Source of the DNA: Miscanthus floridulus
Lineage: Eukaryota; Streptophyta; Magnoliopsida; Poales; Poaceae
DNA length: 64,000 nucleotides
Reading direction: 5' to 3'
Assembly: GCF_019320115.1 (NCBI RefSeq)
Contig: NC_089587.1
Coordinates: 89,670,939 to 89,734,938 of the forward strand
The position numbers and the translations under genes are program-made. The notes below the pieces were generated by a model. The model ran no database searches. It was not told where the DNA came from and was given only the letters and a program-made list of their open reading frames with translations. Positions 22,944 to 34,420 of the stretch are shown one piece after another. Positions within the stretch are counted from its first letter, which is position 1; each line of letters opens with the position of its first letter.

Positions 22944-22956
22944 TTGCATCAGAGCA
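22944..22956 (+). other. Primer binding site of element B
   Basis: TTGCATCAGAGCA lies two bases after the LTR end. It resembles the TTGGTATCAGAGC site, complementary to initiator methionine tRNA, which is common in this lineage, with changes in the middle. Confidence 0.6.
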
Positions 22957-23014
22957 AGATTCAACATTAATTACCACATGTGTATTTAAAATAAATGTTT
23001 TTGTTTTCCAAAAC

Positions 23015-23141
23015 CAGTTTCTAGCAACTAATAGCTATATAAATAGGTATTTGAAACCTAGAGTTCAAATCTAAAGTGTGCTAGTTTCTAGCAACTAATA
23101 GCTATATAAATAGGTATTTGAAACCTAGAGTTCAAACCTAG
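23015..23141 (+). repeat. 67-bp tandem duplication in the element B leader
   Basis: A unit containing CTAGCAACTAATAGCTATAT occurs twice in direct tandem, with second-copy landmarks 67 bases after the first. The units are nearly identical, so the duplication is recent relative to the element. Confidence 0.85.
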
Positions 23142-23725
23142 TTAAGGACTATTAGGTGGCTATTTAAGCACAAACTTGGGGGGTTTTATTTTTATCGTCC
23201 ATACGGCATGCTATTGTATGGATGTCATTCACTTGAATGGTAATATATGGATCAAATGCCTCTACGCCAAGGTAAGAAGGTAAGTTGATGAGTGGCATGA
23301 CCGCAAGATGTGAGCGTGCGGTCGAGAGAGTTAGCTTTGGTACAGCTATGTATGCATGCTTGCATGTGTATATGGTGTGTATTTAATTGTGGGTATCAAC
23401 TGTCATCGGGTAGCTTTGATACGGAAGTATATGTATGGGTATACATATATGAAAGTATTTAGATTTACATTCTACATATATAATTGTGGGGTTTGGGCTG
23501 AAATGAAACTCTTATGCAGGTACACTAACAACAAAACGGGTAGCCCGACTAGTTATGCTATATATGAGAGAACATATGTATGTCACCGCGTATGTCGTCA
23601 GATAAATTTTTCCTAAGTTTGTGAGGATGTACGGAACGTGCATGCATCATGATAAATAATTATTCAATAATTACATTGTTCCTCCTCTTATAGATCTCTA
23701 CTCAGTTATGTAACTCTTATCCATT
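23142..23725. other. Element B leader without recognisable genes
   Basis: AT-rich untranslated leader between the primer site and the upstream ORF. The ORF 23356-23616 shows no family signature. Confidence 0.5.
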
Positions 23726-24064
23726 ATGACTTCATCTCGTGAGAGTTTCCTGTTGATGTTGGAACTCCTGCTTTGCTTTAGAGAGTCTCGCACTTTGTGG
23801 GGTATTATGAACCGCCCCTCTATCACTAGAATGAAGTATACCTAGAGGGACTTGCCCCAGCAGCTTGCACAAGCCCAGCATGTAGTGATGGATCTTCAGC
23901 ATGAGGTCCATTATCTGAACAATCAACTACACCCGATCCTTAGTAAGGAAGACGAAGATCCAGAAATGTTAGTAGAAGATGACGACTAGGACGAGGAAGA
24001 AGTGGAGCCAGAGAATGAGGATGATCCTATCTCCAACCTCAACAGTGATCTTAATGAAGATTAG
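23726..24064 (+). pseudogene. Upstream acidic ORF between primer site and gag of element B
   Basis: One frame of 113 codons runs from ATG 23726 to TAG 24062-24064 with two in-frame TAG codons (at about 23843 and 23987), both plausibly former CAG. The middle looks helical (LPQQLAQAQHVVMDLQHEVH). The C-terminal third is extremely acidic (KEDEDPEMLVEDDD, DEEEVEPENEDDP). It is not Gag, which starts at 24274 in another context. I do not know a family for it; an acidic leader protein or a captured fragment are both possible. Confidence 0.45.
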
Positions 24065-24273
24065 AGTCGCCTAGTGACTAGTATGTTAACACGCTGCGAG
24101 CCTAATAAGTGATCAAATTGGTGATGTCATGTTGCGAGAATGAATTATTATGCCTCTGTTTTTGTTGTATGAATTTAAGATTCTCTCTAGTAATTTCAGA
24201 TGGGCATGATTATACAATTCATCTGCAATCTCTTGATGTCATCTAATAATCACTTATTGTTGCAACTTTGTAG

Positions 24274-25139
24274 ATGACTTGCACTCATGCTGGAGCAGGC
24301 AGCAGCCAAGAGGGCAATGACGGTGACTTACCACCACCGCCACTGCCATCTGCTAGTGAGTTCTTTGCCCAATTCTTGGGAAGCCAAAGGACTATGGAGG
24401 AAGCCCTGCGCCTCATTGTGTAGAACACGGCTTGTGCCCACCCACAGCAACAGGGGTCTAAGCCAAACCAGTACAGCACCTTCAAGGATTTTCTAGATAC
24501 CAAGCCTCCTATCTTCAAGGTGGTAGAGGAACCGCTCCAAGCGAACGAGTGGCTCAACACTATTGAGCAAAAGTTCCGTCTGCTGAGGGTTACCGAGCAC
24601 TAGAAGGCTGAGTATGCGTCCCATCAGTTGTAGGGACTGGTAGGGATTTGGTGGACCCATTTCCTGTCCTCCTTACCTACCAATGCACAAGTCATGTGGG
24701 AGCAATTCAAATTAGCCTTTAGGGGACATCACATTCCCCTAGGGCTAATGCATATGAAGGCGACTGAATTTATGAGGCTCACATAAGGGACGAAGACACT
24801 TACTGAATATATGCATGCTTTCAACAACATATCTAGGTATGCCCTAGGTTTTGTTGACACTAAAGAAAAGAAGATAGAAACCTTCAAGCGAGGTCTTGGC
24901 ACTAAGTTGATGAAGACTATGGCCAACTCCAAGTGCACCACCTACAACGAGTTCATCAGTGATGCATTGACTCAGGAAAACCAAAACAATCTGCATATGG
25001 CAGCAAAGAGCCACAAGAGGGTAGCTGAGGTGGGTGCCATAGGATCTTCATAGTCTAGATCTCTAGTGGTAGCTAGACCACCATTTTGACCACCTGCACC
25101 CAAGTTCTGACCTCAGAAGGTATTCCATAAGGCGTTCAC
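24274..25139 (+). pseudogene. gag: gag of element B, N-terminal part, interrupted by element C
   Basis: The frame starts at ATG 24274 with a Pro-rich N-terminus (DLPPPPLPSASEFFAQFLGS) and continues as a chromovirus capsid: YSTFKDFLDTKPPIFKVVEE, NEWLNTIEQKFRLLRV, GIWWTHFL, WEQFKLAFRGHHIP, MKATEFMRL, LTEYMHAFNNISRYALGF, FKRGLGTKL. Stops at TAG 24421, 24601, 24631 and TAA 24784, and later TAG and TGA, all fall where CAG, CAA or CGA would be expected. The frame is cut at 25139 by element C and continues in phase after the target duplication at 38682. Confidence 0.82.
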
Positions 25140-26929
25140 TGTAACACCCCCGGTGTTACATTGTACTATTTTTGCTAAAACGCTGCATGAGCATCATACT
25201 TATGTGCAATAGTGTGTCACATGAAGTATAAATCAATGTTCGACACTTGAAACGTTTATCCAAAACAAGAAACAAATGTTACATTTTATGTCGCATAATA
25301 TCATTTAGTATTCTAAGCGAATTTTTATCGAACAAAAATGCTATAGCACGTTTATGCGAACTTTGATAGAGTTTGTAGTATGTACTTCATAGGCGATGAT
25401 GAAATAGGTGTGGTCGAGGATGAGGTTCTCTAGCTAGTATACCCAGTAGGTCAGAATTGGAATTCGACGTGAAACCGTTCGAAGTTTAAGTCATTTCGTA
25501 TAAGTTTGAAAATGGGTCGATGAAGCCATGTTCGGCAAATTTTGTAGAGCGACCGGGTTAAGAAGGGGCAAGATGTTTTGGCACGATTGGCTAGCCTTAG
25601 GTACCCTTTTCCATGTAGAACAATTGGTTTGGCAGTTGTAGCATTCAGGTTTGAGTTTTGGGCCACTTTAAAAAGCGTGCACAGCACATGGTCCATCTCT
25701 GGGCACGGTCACCACCCTCTGCTTGGCCTGGCACCGCTGCTGGCTTGCAAGCGTGTGCTGCCACACTAGCCACATTCCCATTGCCATGCCTGTGCATGTA
25801 CACACGCGCATGGCCCTTACACTGCGAGGACGGCCGCCTGCCACCACACGCTGGCGCACAGCTAGCATCGCCGCTGCTACTATGCCGCGTCCTGGACGCT
25901 TGCCCATGCCCTACCCTCGCACACGTCGGCTAAGCCACTGGGTCCTATGCTATAGCTCATGCTGCCATGGTTGCATGACACACCACGCACACACGCACGC
26001 GCACTGCGCTGGTAGACCGGCTGCTCTGTCCGTAGTTGCATCTACTTGCGCCTTTCTGCTCGCCACCACTTGCCGAGCTAGTGTCGCCACTCGCTAGGTG
26101 CGCTCATGAGCACCGCCTGCATGGCACTATTGCCATTGACGCTACACAGTTGCACGCATGTAGGATGACCACCTGCTCTGCTTTCCCTTAGGCGTCAACG
26201 TTGCACTATTCCATTTCCTTGGTCGACGCCGCCTGCAGTGACACAGTGTCAAGCTTCATCGGCTTGCATGTTTTGGCCATGTAGCCAGCCGCATAGAGCA
26301 CACCTCGTGGTTCCCCTTGGCTCATGTACACTTGTACCTTGCATTGATAGCCACGACAGTGCCGAGCCAGGCCATGCCTAACTCCCCTGTCTTCGCTGTC
26401 GCCATGGCCAACGGGTTGTTTCCTTTGATTCGCCATCATGGCAGCGCCATGATCCAATTAGTCATGTTCTCAGCTCTGCTAGGTAGCCAGCAGCCCAACC
26501 GACCCCACCTCACTGCCTATAGCGCCACCCTATGCCTCAGTTTGAAGTGCCGCTCCGTCGAGTCCTTAAGACTGGGGTGGCCTGCGCTATCGGCAAGCCA
26601 CATAACCAAGGCATAGAGTTTCAATTTATTGCACTACTAGCCTCTCCTCCAACTGCTTATCACACTGCTCACCATGGTCAAAGCTCTACCACCATATAGC
26701 ATTCCCTGACGTGGCCGTTTTGGTTTAGGCCATCTCTAGATGAACCACCGCATCGTAGGGTTTCATGGTGAGTCACTAGAGCTCACTAGCTACCTATTTT
26801 GCCCCAACTTCGCTGTCATTCACCAGAACGCCATTGTCGCGGCTGCAGGACCTCTGCCACCATGGTCAGACTGTGCTGCTATGTATCGGCTCGTGTTTCC
26901 TTTGCTCAGAGCGTTGTGTTCGCTCCTAG

Positions 26930-27874
26930 GTAAGAGTTGGCTCGGTAGCTAGGGAGGGGGAGGTTGGCTGTGGCCAGCACAGCCGCCCGGTGCCCGCGCC
27001 GTCGTGCCAGTGCACACACGGATCCCGAGGGACATTACCATGGCAAAGAAGAGAAAGGAGAGGGTGGTAGATGTAAAACCTATGACTCAGCATAATAGTG
27101 CTTGGGTTAGTTCTGCTAATAAGGGAAATAGCGGGGGCTTTTCGCTAATGCGCCAGACATGCGCGGCTCCGCTGTGGGCCGCCTACGTTGGGCCATGTCA
27201 CGCGATGTAGTGTGGCCGCGTCGGTGGTGGCATGCGTGCGTGGGCGGGAAGCCGAATTGGGCCGAGCCGGTGCTAGCGTGGGCCGCAAAGTAGGAAGCAG
27301 TTTCATCTTTCCAGTGAATTTGTTAATGCTTATTCAATTTAGTTTTCAAGTTGAACTTTGGTAATTTGTAGTAAATTGTGTAGTGGTCCAAAAATAGTGA
27401 GACTAATTTTGTTAGGTTCACAAAAATACCATCTACTTGTTAATACAGTTAGGTTGCAGTTAGCTATGACAAGGATTGAGTCATAAATATAAAACTAGAG
27501 TGCTAATATTATATAGGTTAATATTTCTAGGAATATTTGTGGAAAATTGGTGATAGCTATAGATATAAAAATTTTATAGTAGGCTTGCTAGGTTGGTAGG
27601 TACTTGCTGTAAAATTTGTAGCCCTAGGGTAGGTTGATAAGTATAGTAGCTATTATCCTTGCTTTATTGTATATAGCGTAAATCAGCATTAGGAGTAAGG
27701 ATAGCTATAGTTGCAATAATGATAAATGCCATACTTCATACTTGTTGTTGATAGCAATAGATAACTTAATACCATGGTCGGTAGCACTAGCATAGTAGTT
27801 AGACAGAGGTACTTTATTTTAAGAGCTACTGTTGCTAGATTACTAAGTATTACATCATCATTTCATGCATGTAG
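26930..27874 (+). other. Intron-like segment in the element C 5' LTR
   Basis: A good plant donor (AG|GTAAGAG at 26930) ends the GC-rich block, and an acceptor-like TTTCATGCATGTAG ends at 27874, just before the acidic frame. The 945-base segment is AT-rich. Joining would put the upstream open frame (from ATG 26740) in phase with the acidic frame. The 3' LTR keeps both sites (36273-37196, 924 bases). This is inference; no transcript is known to me. Confidence 0.35.
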
Positions 27875-28056
27875 ATCATGAGCTGGTAGAATCCATGCCC
27901 GTCGATGAACAGGAGTACGACGAGGTCATCGAGGAGTATGAGGAAGAGATCCTCATGCAGGAAGGAGCCCAGGAGCCATTTGGTGCTGACCCTACTGGCC
28001 CATCGCCTGCCCAAGGCAAGCCCTGGTGCATAACCTCTATTTTTAATGATCACTGA
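27865..28056 (+). other. Acidic reading frame in the element C 5' LTR
   Basis: An open frame of 63 codons rich in Glu and Asp (QEYDEVIEEYEEEILMQEGA) that ends in PAQGKPW. The same peptide core is recognisable in the diverged minus-strand LTR at about 57640-57790 (EEIIEEYEEEILM). A related acidic frame lies at the equivalent place in the element B LTR. Conservation of amino acids between diverged LTRs is unexpected for non-coding DNA. Confidence 0.45.
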
Positions 28057-28957
28057 ATATATATATGTGATATGCATTTAAGTTATAGGCATTTTATGGA
28101 AACTACCTGCATAAATATATCTACCCTTGAGTCCTACTAGTATAGGTCGAGTAGCTGCTATGCTCGAGATATCGGTAGCATGAGTAACCTGCCATTACTC
28201 GCAAATAGGTGATGAAATATGATCACTCATGATAAAAGGGTGAAAGGAAAATGGTGACCAGGCAAGGATATGGTTTGGGTACTGGTGGATGTAAGGGTTT
28301 GTGTTCTGCGGCCAATAGGGAATGACTTGGTTACACTTTTCCCTGTCTGTGTCGATTAAGGACTAGTCGTTGCAATCAACGCTAGGCAAGTCATAGATCT
28401 ATTGTCCCGAGCGCATACTTGGGTTTGGGCGTAGGGAAGACTTGTTGCTCTCTTGTTGTGGATTCAGCTCTTTCCTGACCGACTAATTGGAGGCGGAGAT
28501 AGTGGATGTCATGGCACCACACTGAGTCTGGGACTCGGGAGTGGGGGCTTGGAGTCCAAGTTTGGATAGGGACTTGGACACCTGGGACAGGAGAGTGATG
28601 GGTTAGTCCTCCTTGTGCCTAGGGTACAAGTGAGGCATGTGTTTTTGGGGCACCCAGCTGGGCACATTGGTTCATGAATCACCGTCAACTCAGTACGACT
28701 TGTCTTAACTCTAGCGTCGTAGTAAGAACTAAAAGATGGAAGGTGATGAAATGGAACTGATTGCTCAACTCTTGCTTGAAAGTAGAATAGGTGCTTATAT
28801 AGACTGCATAGATAATAACTTAACGTGGCCAATAATAACAACCTAAATAAGGACTTATTACTAGTATTGCTTTCTGCTAAAATAAACCAGCAAGCCATAA
28901 AGCTTCTCATATTCCTTGGAGTCAGGAATTTACTCCCACTAGTTGGGTAAGTCTTGT

Positions 28958-28974
28958 GAGTACATTGTGTACTC
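28958..28974 (+). other. Conserved LTR hairpin, element C 5' LTR
   Basis: GAGTAC-ATTGT-GTACTC, a six-base perfect stem inside GTAAGTCTTGT...AGGGTTTATT, about 370 bases before the LTR end. The 3' LTR copy is at 38296-38312. Confidence 0.55.
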
Positions 28975-29344
28975 AGGGTTTATTTACCCCTGTTGTAGGT
29001 GATGCATGAGAAGTACCTTGTGTGGAGGATGTTTCTGGTGGGCTCAGACAGATCCTCATCCCTATCGCTAGATGTTTATTTTTAAATTCTGTTGTTTATC
29101 ATTCCGCACTCTGATATTTGGTATTATAATAATATACTTTTTAAGAAACTCTAATGTATGAAATGGACAAGTATTGTAACTCGTTCTCATTATTGGATCC
29201 TTGGGAAAAATGTGGATCTTTTGGGTTCTCCGTTGGGGTGTGCCCGACGAATACCGCACATTGTAGCTTGCTTTGAGGGTGCTTAGTGTTTGGTGAAAGA
29301 TGAGCGCCTCAGTAAGTGTGCTATTTTGGGCGGTTCTGCCACAG

Positions 29345-29358
29345 TTGGTACCAGAGCC
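29345..29358 (+). other. Primer binding site of element C
   Basis: TTGGTACCAGAGCC follows the LTR end after one base; it is the initiator methionine tRNA type site used by this lineage. Confidence 0.75.
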
Positions 29359-29817
29359 AATAATGGTCACGAGTTTCATCATTCTTTTTCAAAACTAAAA
29401 ATGTGACCAACAAAAGCTTTGTGAAAAGTAGGTTGCGATTAAGTTAAGTTAAATAAGTATAAGCCCTAGCAATATGGTCTATCTAGGATAGCGGCACTAG
29501 TTTTATCTAATTGATTTTCTACAGGTACACTAACTCATGTTGCGTAAGAAATCGCTTAGTATACGGAAAGTGAGTGTGTGATGTGCCAAAAAGTTTTACG
29601 AATACTGCTATATTCCGGCTTGAGTGAACATATAGGCCGAAGCATGCATCATAATAATAGCATCTTACTCAAATTGAAATCCCCCCTTCATGTATAATTG
29701 AGTTAGTAAATTGATAGGACTAACTAAAGGAATGCTTTAATAATTGTGATGTCATTTCTCTAATCCCTTGATTCTAAATGGGAGGGTGTTCTAATGGATG
29801 GTTCATATCTCTTACAG
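29359..29817. other. Element C untranslated leader
   Basis: AT-rich, no gene seen. It ends in CTCTTACAG directly before the gag ATG at 29818, so a splice acceptor next to the start codon is conceivable. Confidence 0.5.
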
Positions 29818-31060
29818 ATGAATCTAAGGTCTGGACGCGGGAGCACCAGTGCGGGGGTGGCTCACAGTCTTGGCGAGGGCCACGGCGAGAGTGGTTGGGC
29901 CCATGAGCCCAACGAGTAGAGCCATGGGGCTCCACTTATGGCTCCTCCACCACTGCCACCTCTGATGACTCATGCTGAGATGATGGAGGAGTTGTTGGTT
30001 GCTTGTCGTGAGTCAGCACATGCCATGGAGATCATGGCACAAGCTATCGCGGGCCTCGCCCGTGGAGGCCACGAGGGCAATGGTGGGAACGGGGGTGGTG
30101 TCCGCTGTCCTAAGGGACCGTCCTCTTACCAAGACTTCCTCAAGACTCACCCACCCACCTTCACCCTGTCTGATGAGCCCCTAGATGCAGAGCATTGGCT
30201 TCACATTCTAGAGCAGAAGTTTCTGATGCTCGACATGGCCGACGAGCAGAAGGTGCGCTTTGCAGCACAGCAGCTTTTGGGGGCTACAAGTGCATGGTGG
30301 GGTACCTTCCATGCCATGGAGCAGCCTAATCATCCGATAACCTAGCAAGAGTTCACCACCGCATTCCGAGAGTTCTTTATCCCTGCTGGTGTCATCAACT
30401 AGAAGGTGACTGAGTTCCTAGAGCTGCTCTAGGTGAGTATGATAGTGATAGACTCTGTGAATAAGTTTAATCACTTGGCCCCATATGTTGGCATTCATGT
30501 GGACACTGACGACAAGAAGAAGGACAACTTCTTTTGTGGTCTCTCTCCCATCCTTCAGGAGAAGCTGTACACGGTGAACTATCAGACCTTCGAGGCATTG
30601 ATGAATGCCACCATTGCCATGGAGAGTTTTCATCAGGAGTCCTAGGCTAAGTGGAAGAGGAAGCGGGTGGCTACGGGGTCTTCTAGCCACCCTCGCACTT
30701 AGAAGGTATAGGTTGTCCGATAGGGGCCCTATCAGTCATTAGGCGGGCTTTCGTTTTGGTGGCCCCATCAGACTTCTCAAACTTCCTCCACACAGTACCG
30801 TGCACCCCCACGGCTGGTGCAGCCCCAGCAGTCTTAGGGACAATAGGTCCCACCTCATCAGGGGTTTGGGAACAAGCCAGGTGCTTGCTTCAAGTGTGAC
30901 AAAGATGGCCACTATGCCCTAGCTTATCCCTAGAACCAGCTAGCTCAGTCTACTCAACCATCAGTGAACTCCAGGCTTATCAAGAGGACCATAATCAAGA
31001 AGAAAGTGCCTAGCAGATCCAGCCAGGTGCATTTCACAGATGCTGAATAGATTTTGTAGC
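29818..31060 (+). pseudogene. gag: gag pseudogene of element C
   Basis: From ATG 29818 the frame reads a basic, Gly-rich start, a TAG (CAG expected) at 29917, then MAPPPLPPLMTHAEMMEEL, PSSYQDFLKTHPPTFTLSDE, AEHWLHILEQKFLMLDMADE and GATSAWWGTFHAMEQ. TAG codons at about 30343, 30400 and 30430 replace CAG. The second half (FNHLAPYVGIHVDTDDKKKD, ILQEKLYTVNYQTFEALMNA) stays readable to 30645. The zinc knuckle at about 30886-30930 reads CFKCDKDGHYALAYP: the fourth ligand Cys is Tyr, so RNA packaging function would be damaged. Several further TAG codons follow. Confidence 0.85.
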
Positions 31061-31416
31061 AGGAGCCGGTGATGGCTGGTATGTTTACCATCGACTCCCA
31101 TCCAGCTTATATGTTGTTCGATTCTGGTGCATCACATTCCTTTATGAGCATGGGGTTTGTAGAGTGGCACAACTTACCACTTATGGCTATACCTTATGCC
31201 TATAAGATTCATATGGCGGGTTCGCAAATGTTCATCAATACCAGCACAGATACAGTAAGTTTGGTATTAGCCACCCACACTTATTGCCTTCAGTTCATGG
31301 TAATACCTAGGCAAGGCATTGATGCTATTCTTGGAATGAACTAGTTGTGGGTGTATGTGGTAGTCTTGGATATGAAGAGAAGTATGGAGTTATGACTTCC
31401 TTCTTCTAAGGATAGG
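31061..31416 (+). pseudogene. Protease region of element C
   Basis: The aspartic protease motif FDSGASHSF is intact at about 31117-31143, followed by HMAGSQMFINTSTDTVSLVL and FMVIPRQGIDAILGMN, the canonical spacing. A TAG at 31342 stands where W is expected (GMNWL), and another stop follows at 31393. Confidence 0.82.
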
Positions 31417-32295
31417 ATGTCTCTTACTGTACCCACAGATCCAGTCTTACCTGTTGCTGCTCATGCTGAAGCCTCTCCTGATCTTACCTCCATTCTGGTA
31501 GTATGTGAGTTCCTAGATGTTTTCCCTAAAGATCTTCCTAGGTCACCACCGGACAGAGAGGTAGAATTCTCCATTGAGCTAAAGCCTGGTACTGCCCCTA
31601 TCTCCAGACGCCCGCACCGCATGGCTCTAAGGGAACTAGCAGAGATGAAGAAGCAGCTGGAAGAGTTGATGGACAAAGGTTTCATCCATCCTAGTTCTTC
31701 ACCATGGGGTTGCCCAGCCATTTTTGTGAAGAAGAAGGATGGTACTCTATGGATGTGTGTGGATTACCGCCCCCTTAATGCAGTGACAGTTAAGAATAAG
31801 TATCCTTTACCCTGCATAGATACTTTGTTTGACCAGCTGGCTGGTGCCAAGGTGTTCTCGAAGATTGATCTCCGATCAGGCTACCACCAGATCAAGATCA
31901 GGCCACATGATATACCAAAGATAGCTTTCTCTACTAGGTATGGGCTCTATGAGTACCAAGTGATGTCTTTTGGTCACACCAATGCTCATGCCTTCTTCAT
32001 GTACCTGATGAATTCAGTTTTCATGCCGGAGTTGGATAAAGTTGTGGTAGTTTTCATTGATGACATACTGATCTATTCCAAAAATGATGAAGAGCATGCT
32101 CGACACCTTTGGATAGTACTAACTGGACTAAGGGAGCACAAGTTGTATGCTAAATTTAGCAAGTGTGAATTTTGGTTAGATCAAGTGCAGTTTTGGGGGC
32201 ATGTGTTGACACCTGAAGGTGTTTTTGTAGATCCCAGCAAGGTGCAAGATGTGTTGGATTGGAAGTCTCCCAAGTCTATTTATCAGATTTATTAG
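31417..32295 (+). pseudogene. pol: Reverse transcriptase region of element C
   Basis: The longest open stretch in the window, 292 codons. Motifs in order: [110 protein letters not shown], then [20 protein letters not shown] with the catalytic FIDD intact (about 32053-32064), and [20 protein letters not shown]. Changes such as LRMCVDY to LWMCVDY (CGG to TGG) and FGLTNA to FGHTNA mark decay. A TAG near 32293 ends the frame. RT copies element RNA to DNA. Confidence 0.9.
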
Positions 32296-32840
32296 TTCCT
32301 TGGCCTCGCTGGGTACTACCGGCATTTCATCTCGGATTTCTCCAAGATAGCACAGCCAATGACCAAGCTACTCCAAAAAGAAGCCAAGTTTGACTGGAGC
32401 CCAGCTTGTGAAGAAGCTTTCCAAGCTCTGATGACTTTTCTAACCACTGCTCCTATGTTGGCCCAACCAGATATTGATAGGCCCTTTAATGTATATTGTG
32501 ATGCCTCGAAGATGGGGTTAGGTGTGTGCTTATGCAAGATGGGCGTGTGATAGCTTATGCTTCGTGCTAACTAAAAAAGCATGAAGTAAATTACCTCACT
32601 CATGATTTAGAGCTGACTGCTGTGGTCCATGCTCTAAAGCTTTAGAGGCACTATCTATTGGGCAACAAAGTGCATATCTTTACATATCACAAGAGCCTCA
32701 ATTATATTTTCACTCAGTCTGAGCTGAATATGAGGCAAAGGAGATGGTTAGAATTGATAAAGGACTATAACTTGGAAGTCCATTATCACCCAGGAAAGGC
32801 CAATGTTGTAGCTGATGCTTTGAGCCAAAAGTCACATCAG
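32296..32840 (+). pseudogene. RNase H region of element C
   Basis: After the stop the frame continues [52 protein letters not shown] (first catalytic Asp), then a frameshift near 32520 that destroys the QDGRVIAYASRQ-type segment. It resumes with AYAS, HEVNYLTHDLELTAVVHALK-like sequence and HIFTYHKSLNYIFTQSELNM. The usual YTDHKSL reads TYHKSL, so the Asp is replaced. VHYHPGKANVVADALSQKS marks the end. Confidence 0.82.
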
Positions 32841-34130
32841 GATGAGGAAACACCTTCATCTCTCAACCATGCAGAGGTATTAGCTCACATTGCAGTGACC
32901 TTAGAATTATTGGAGCAGATTATTCAGGAGCAAAAGGAAGACCCCAAAGAGATTCCTCATATCAGGAAGTTGATGGCTAAAGGGCGTGGCCCTCACTTTA
33001 GTGCTGGTGAACATGGAGTGGTGAGATATAAGGATAGACTGGTGGTTCCATCCAATGAGGAGCTAAAGAGGAAGATTTTGAATGAAGCCCATCATTCAAA
33101 GTTGTCTATCCATCCTGGCAGCAATAAGATGTATCATGATTTACGCCATTTATACTGGTGGTCCAACATCAAGCAGGACATCACCCGGCATGTCATGGAG
33201 TGCGACACTTGTGGTAGAGTTAAGGCAGATCATATGCGTACTCTAGGATATCTACAGCCCTTGCCCATTCCTGTTTGGAAGTGGGAAGATATTTCCATGG
33301 ATTTCATTGTGGGTTTACCCCGCACAACCAAAGGCTATAACTCTATCTGGGTTATTGTGGATTGCCTCACCAAGTCAACTCATTTCCTCCTAGTGAATGC
33401 TAAATATTCTGCTAGACAGTATGCCGAGTTGTACTTGGACTAAATTATCACTCTACATGGAGTTCCCCTCACTATCATCTCTGATAGGGGATCAATTTTT
33501 GTCTCTTGCTTCTGGGAGCAACTCCAGGAGTGCCTTGGGACTAGCCTTCTCCGTAGTTTAGCCTATCACCCCCTAGACTAATGGCCAAACTGAAAGGGTA
33601 AATCAAGTGCTCGATGATATGTTAAGAGCTTGTGCCATTTCTTCCCATGAGAAGTGGGATGCCTGCTTAAAGCTAGCAGAATTCTCTTACAATAATAGCT
33701 ACCAAGAAAGCATCTGTATATTGCCATTTGAAGCTCTCTACAGAAAGAAATGTTGGACGCCACTTAGTTGGGTTGAAGTGGGAGATCGTGGATACTTTGG
33801 GCCAAAATTTATCAAGGAGGCTCGTGAGCAAGTCGTTCATATTTAGAGTCATCTGAAGGCAGCTTAGAGCCGATAGAAAGCCTATGCAGACAAGCGTAGA
33901 AGGCCTTTGGAGTTTGAAGTTGGAGATTATGTGTACCTCAAGGTGTCTCCTATGAGAGGGGTGCATCGGTTTGGTATCCATGGCAAGCTACCTCCCCGAT
34001 ATGTGGTTCCTTACAAAATCTTGAAGCACTGTAGTCCAGTTGATTACCGTCTACAGCTTCTAGATATCTTATCTGTAGTACACAATATGTTCCATGTATC
34101 ACAATTGAAGAAATGTTTATGGGTTCTGAT
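32841..34130 (+). pseudogene. Integrase region of element C
   Basis: The HHCC zinc region is intact: HHSKLSIHPGSNKMYHDL through ITRHVMECDTCGRVK (33090-33220). The core has ISMDFIVGLPRTTKGYNSIW (first Asp near 33300), a TAA at 33440 (CAA expected), VPLTIISDRGSIF (second Asp near 33482), and a +1 shift with a CAG-to-TAG change near 33572. The catalytic Glu in GQTERVNQV follows in the other frame (33585-33610), then ACAISSHEKWDACLKLAEFS, PFEALYRKKCWTPLSW and EVGDYVYLKVSPMRGVHRFG near 33919. The catalytic triad is kept but the frame is broken. Confidence 0.85.
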
Positions 34131-34350
34131 GAAGATGTGGAAATTGAAGGACTTCCTCTCCAGCCGGATTTGACTTATGTTGAGCACCCTGTAAAAATCC
34201 TGGATGAGAAAGAAAGAGTAACTAGGAACAGTGTGGTAAAGTTTTACAAAGCTGCAGTGGCAAAACCATTCCGAGGATGAAGCCATGTGGGAGCAAGAGA
34301 GTTACCTATTGAAGCATTACCCCCATCTTCTCTCTGGTTCTGATAGTTAG
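34131..34350 (+). pseudogene. Chromodomain tail of element C
   Basis: After a frameshift near 34130, LQPDLTYVEHPVKILDEKER and VTRNSVVKFYKAA are readable, then a damaged segment (normally WxNHxxxEATWExE). This is the chromodomain that ends Tekay integrases and helps target heterochromatin. It is broken here. Confidence 0.7.
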
Positions 34351-34420
34351 TTGTTGCGTCGAAATGTAATTTCTATCTCCTCCTCACACTGCGCACACGA
34401 AATCTTGGGTCAAGATTTTG

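Larger units (their letters stand above)
25140..29343 (+). repeat. 5' LTR of element C
   Basis: 4204 bases. The first bases form an inverted repeat, TGTAACACC-N3-GGTGTTACA. The LTR holds an AT-rich head, a GC-rich block (25680-26950), an AT-rich stretch (27310-27870), an acidic reading frame (27865-28056), GTCGATTAAGG at 28351 and the hairpin at 28958-28974. Confidence 0.95.

Noticed and set aside
25723..26097. ORFs of 80-124 aa in the GC-rich blocks of LTR C (also 34826-35939)
   Set aside because: Frames differ between the two LTR copies, composition is low in complexity (CAC, GCC rich), and no domain is seen. Only the frame next to the donor-like site is discussed as a finding.
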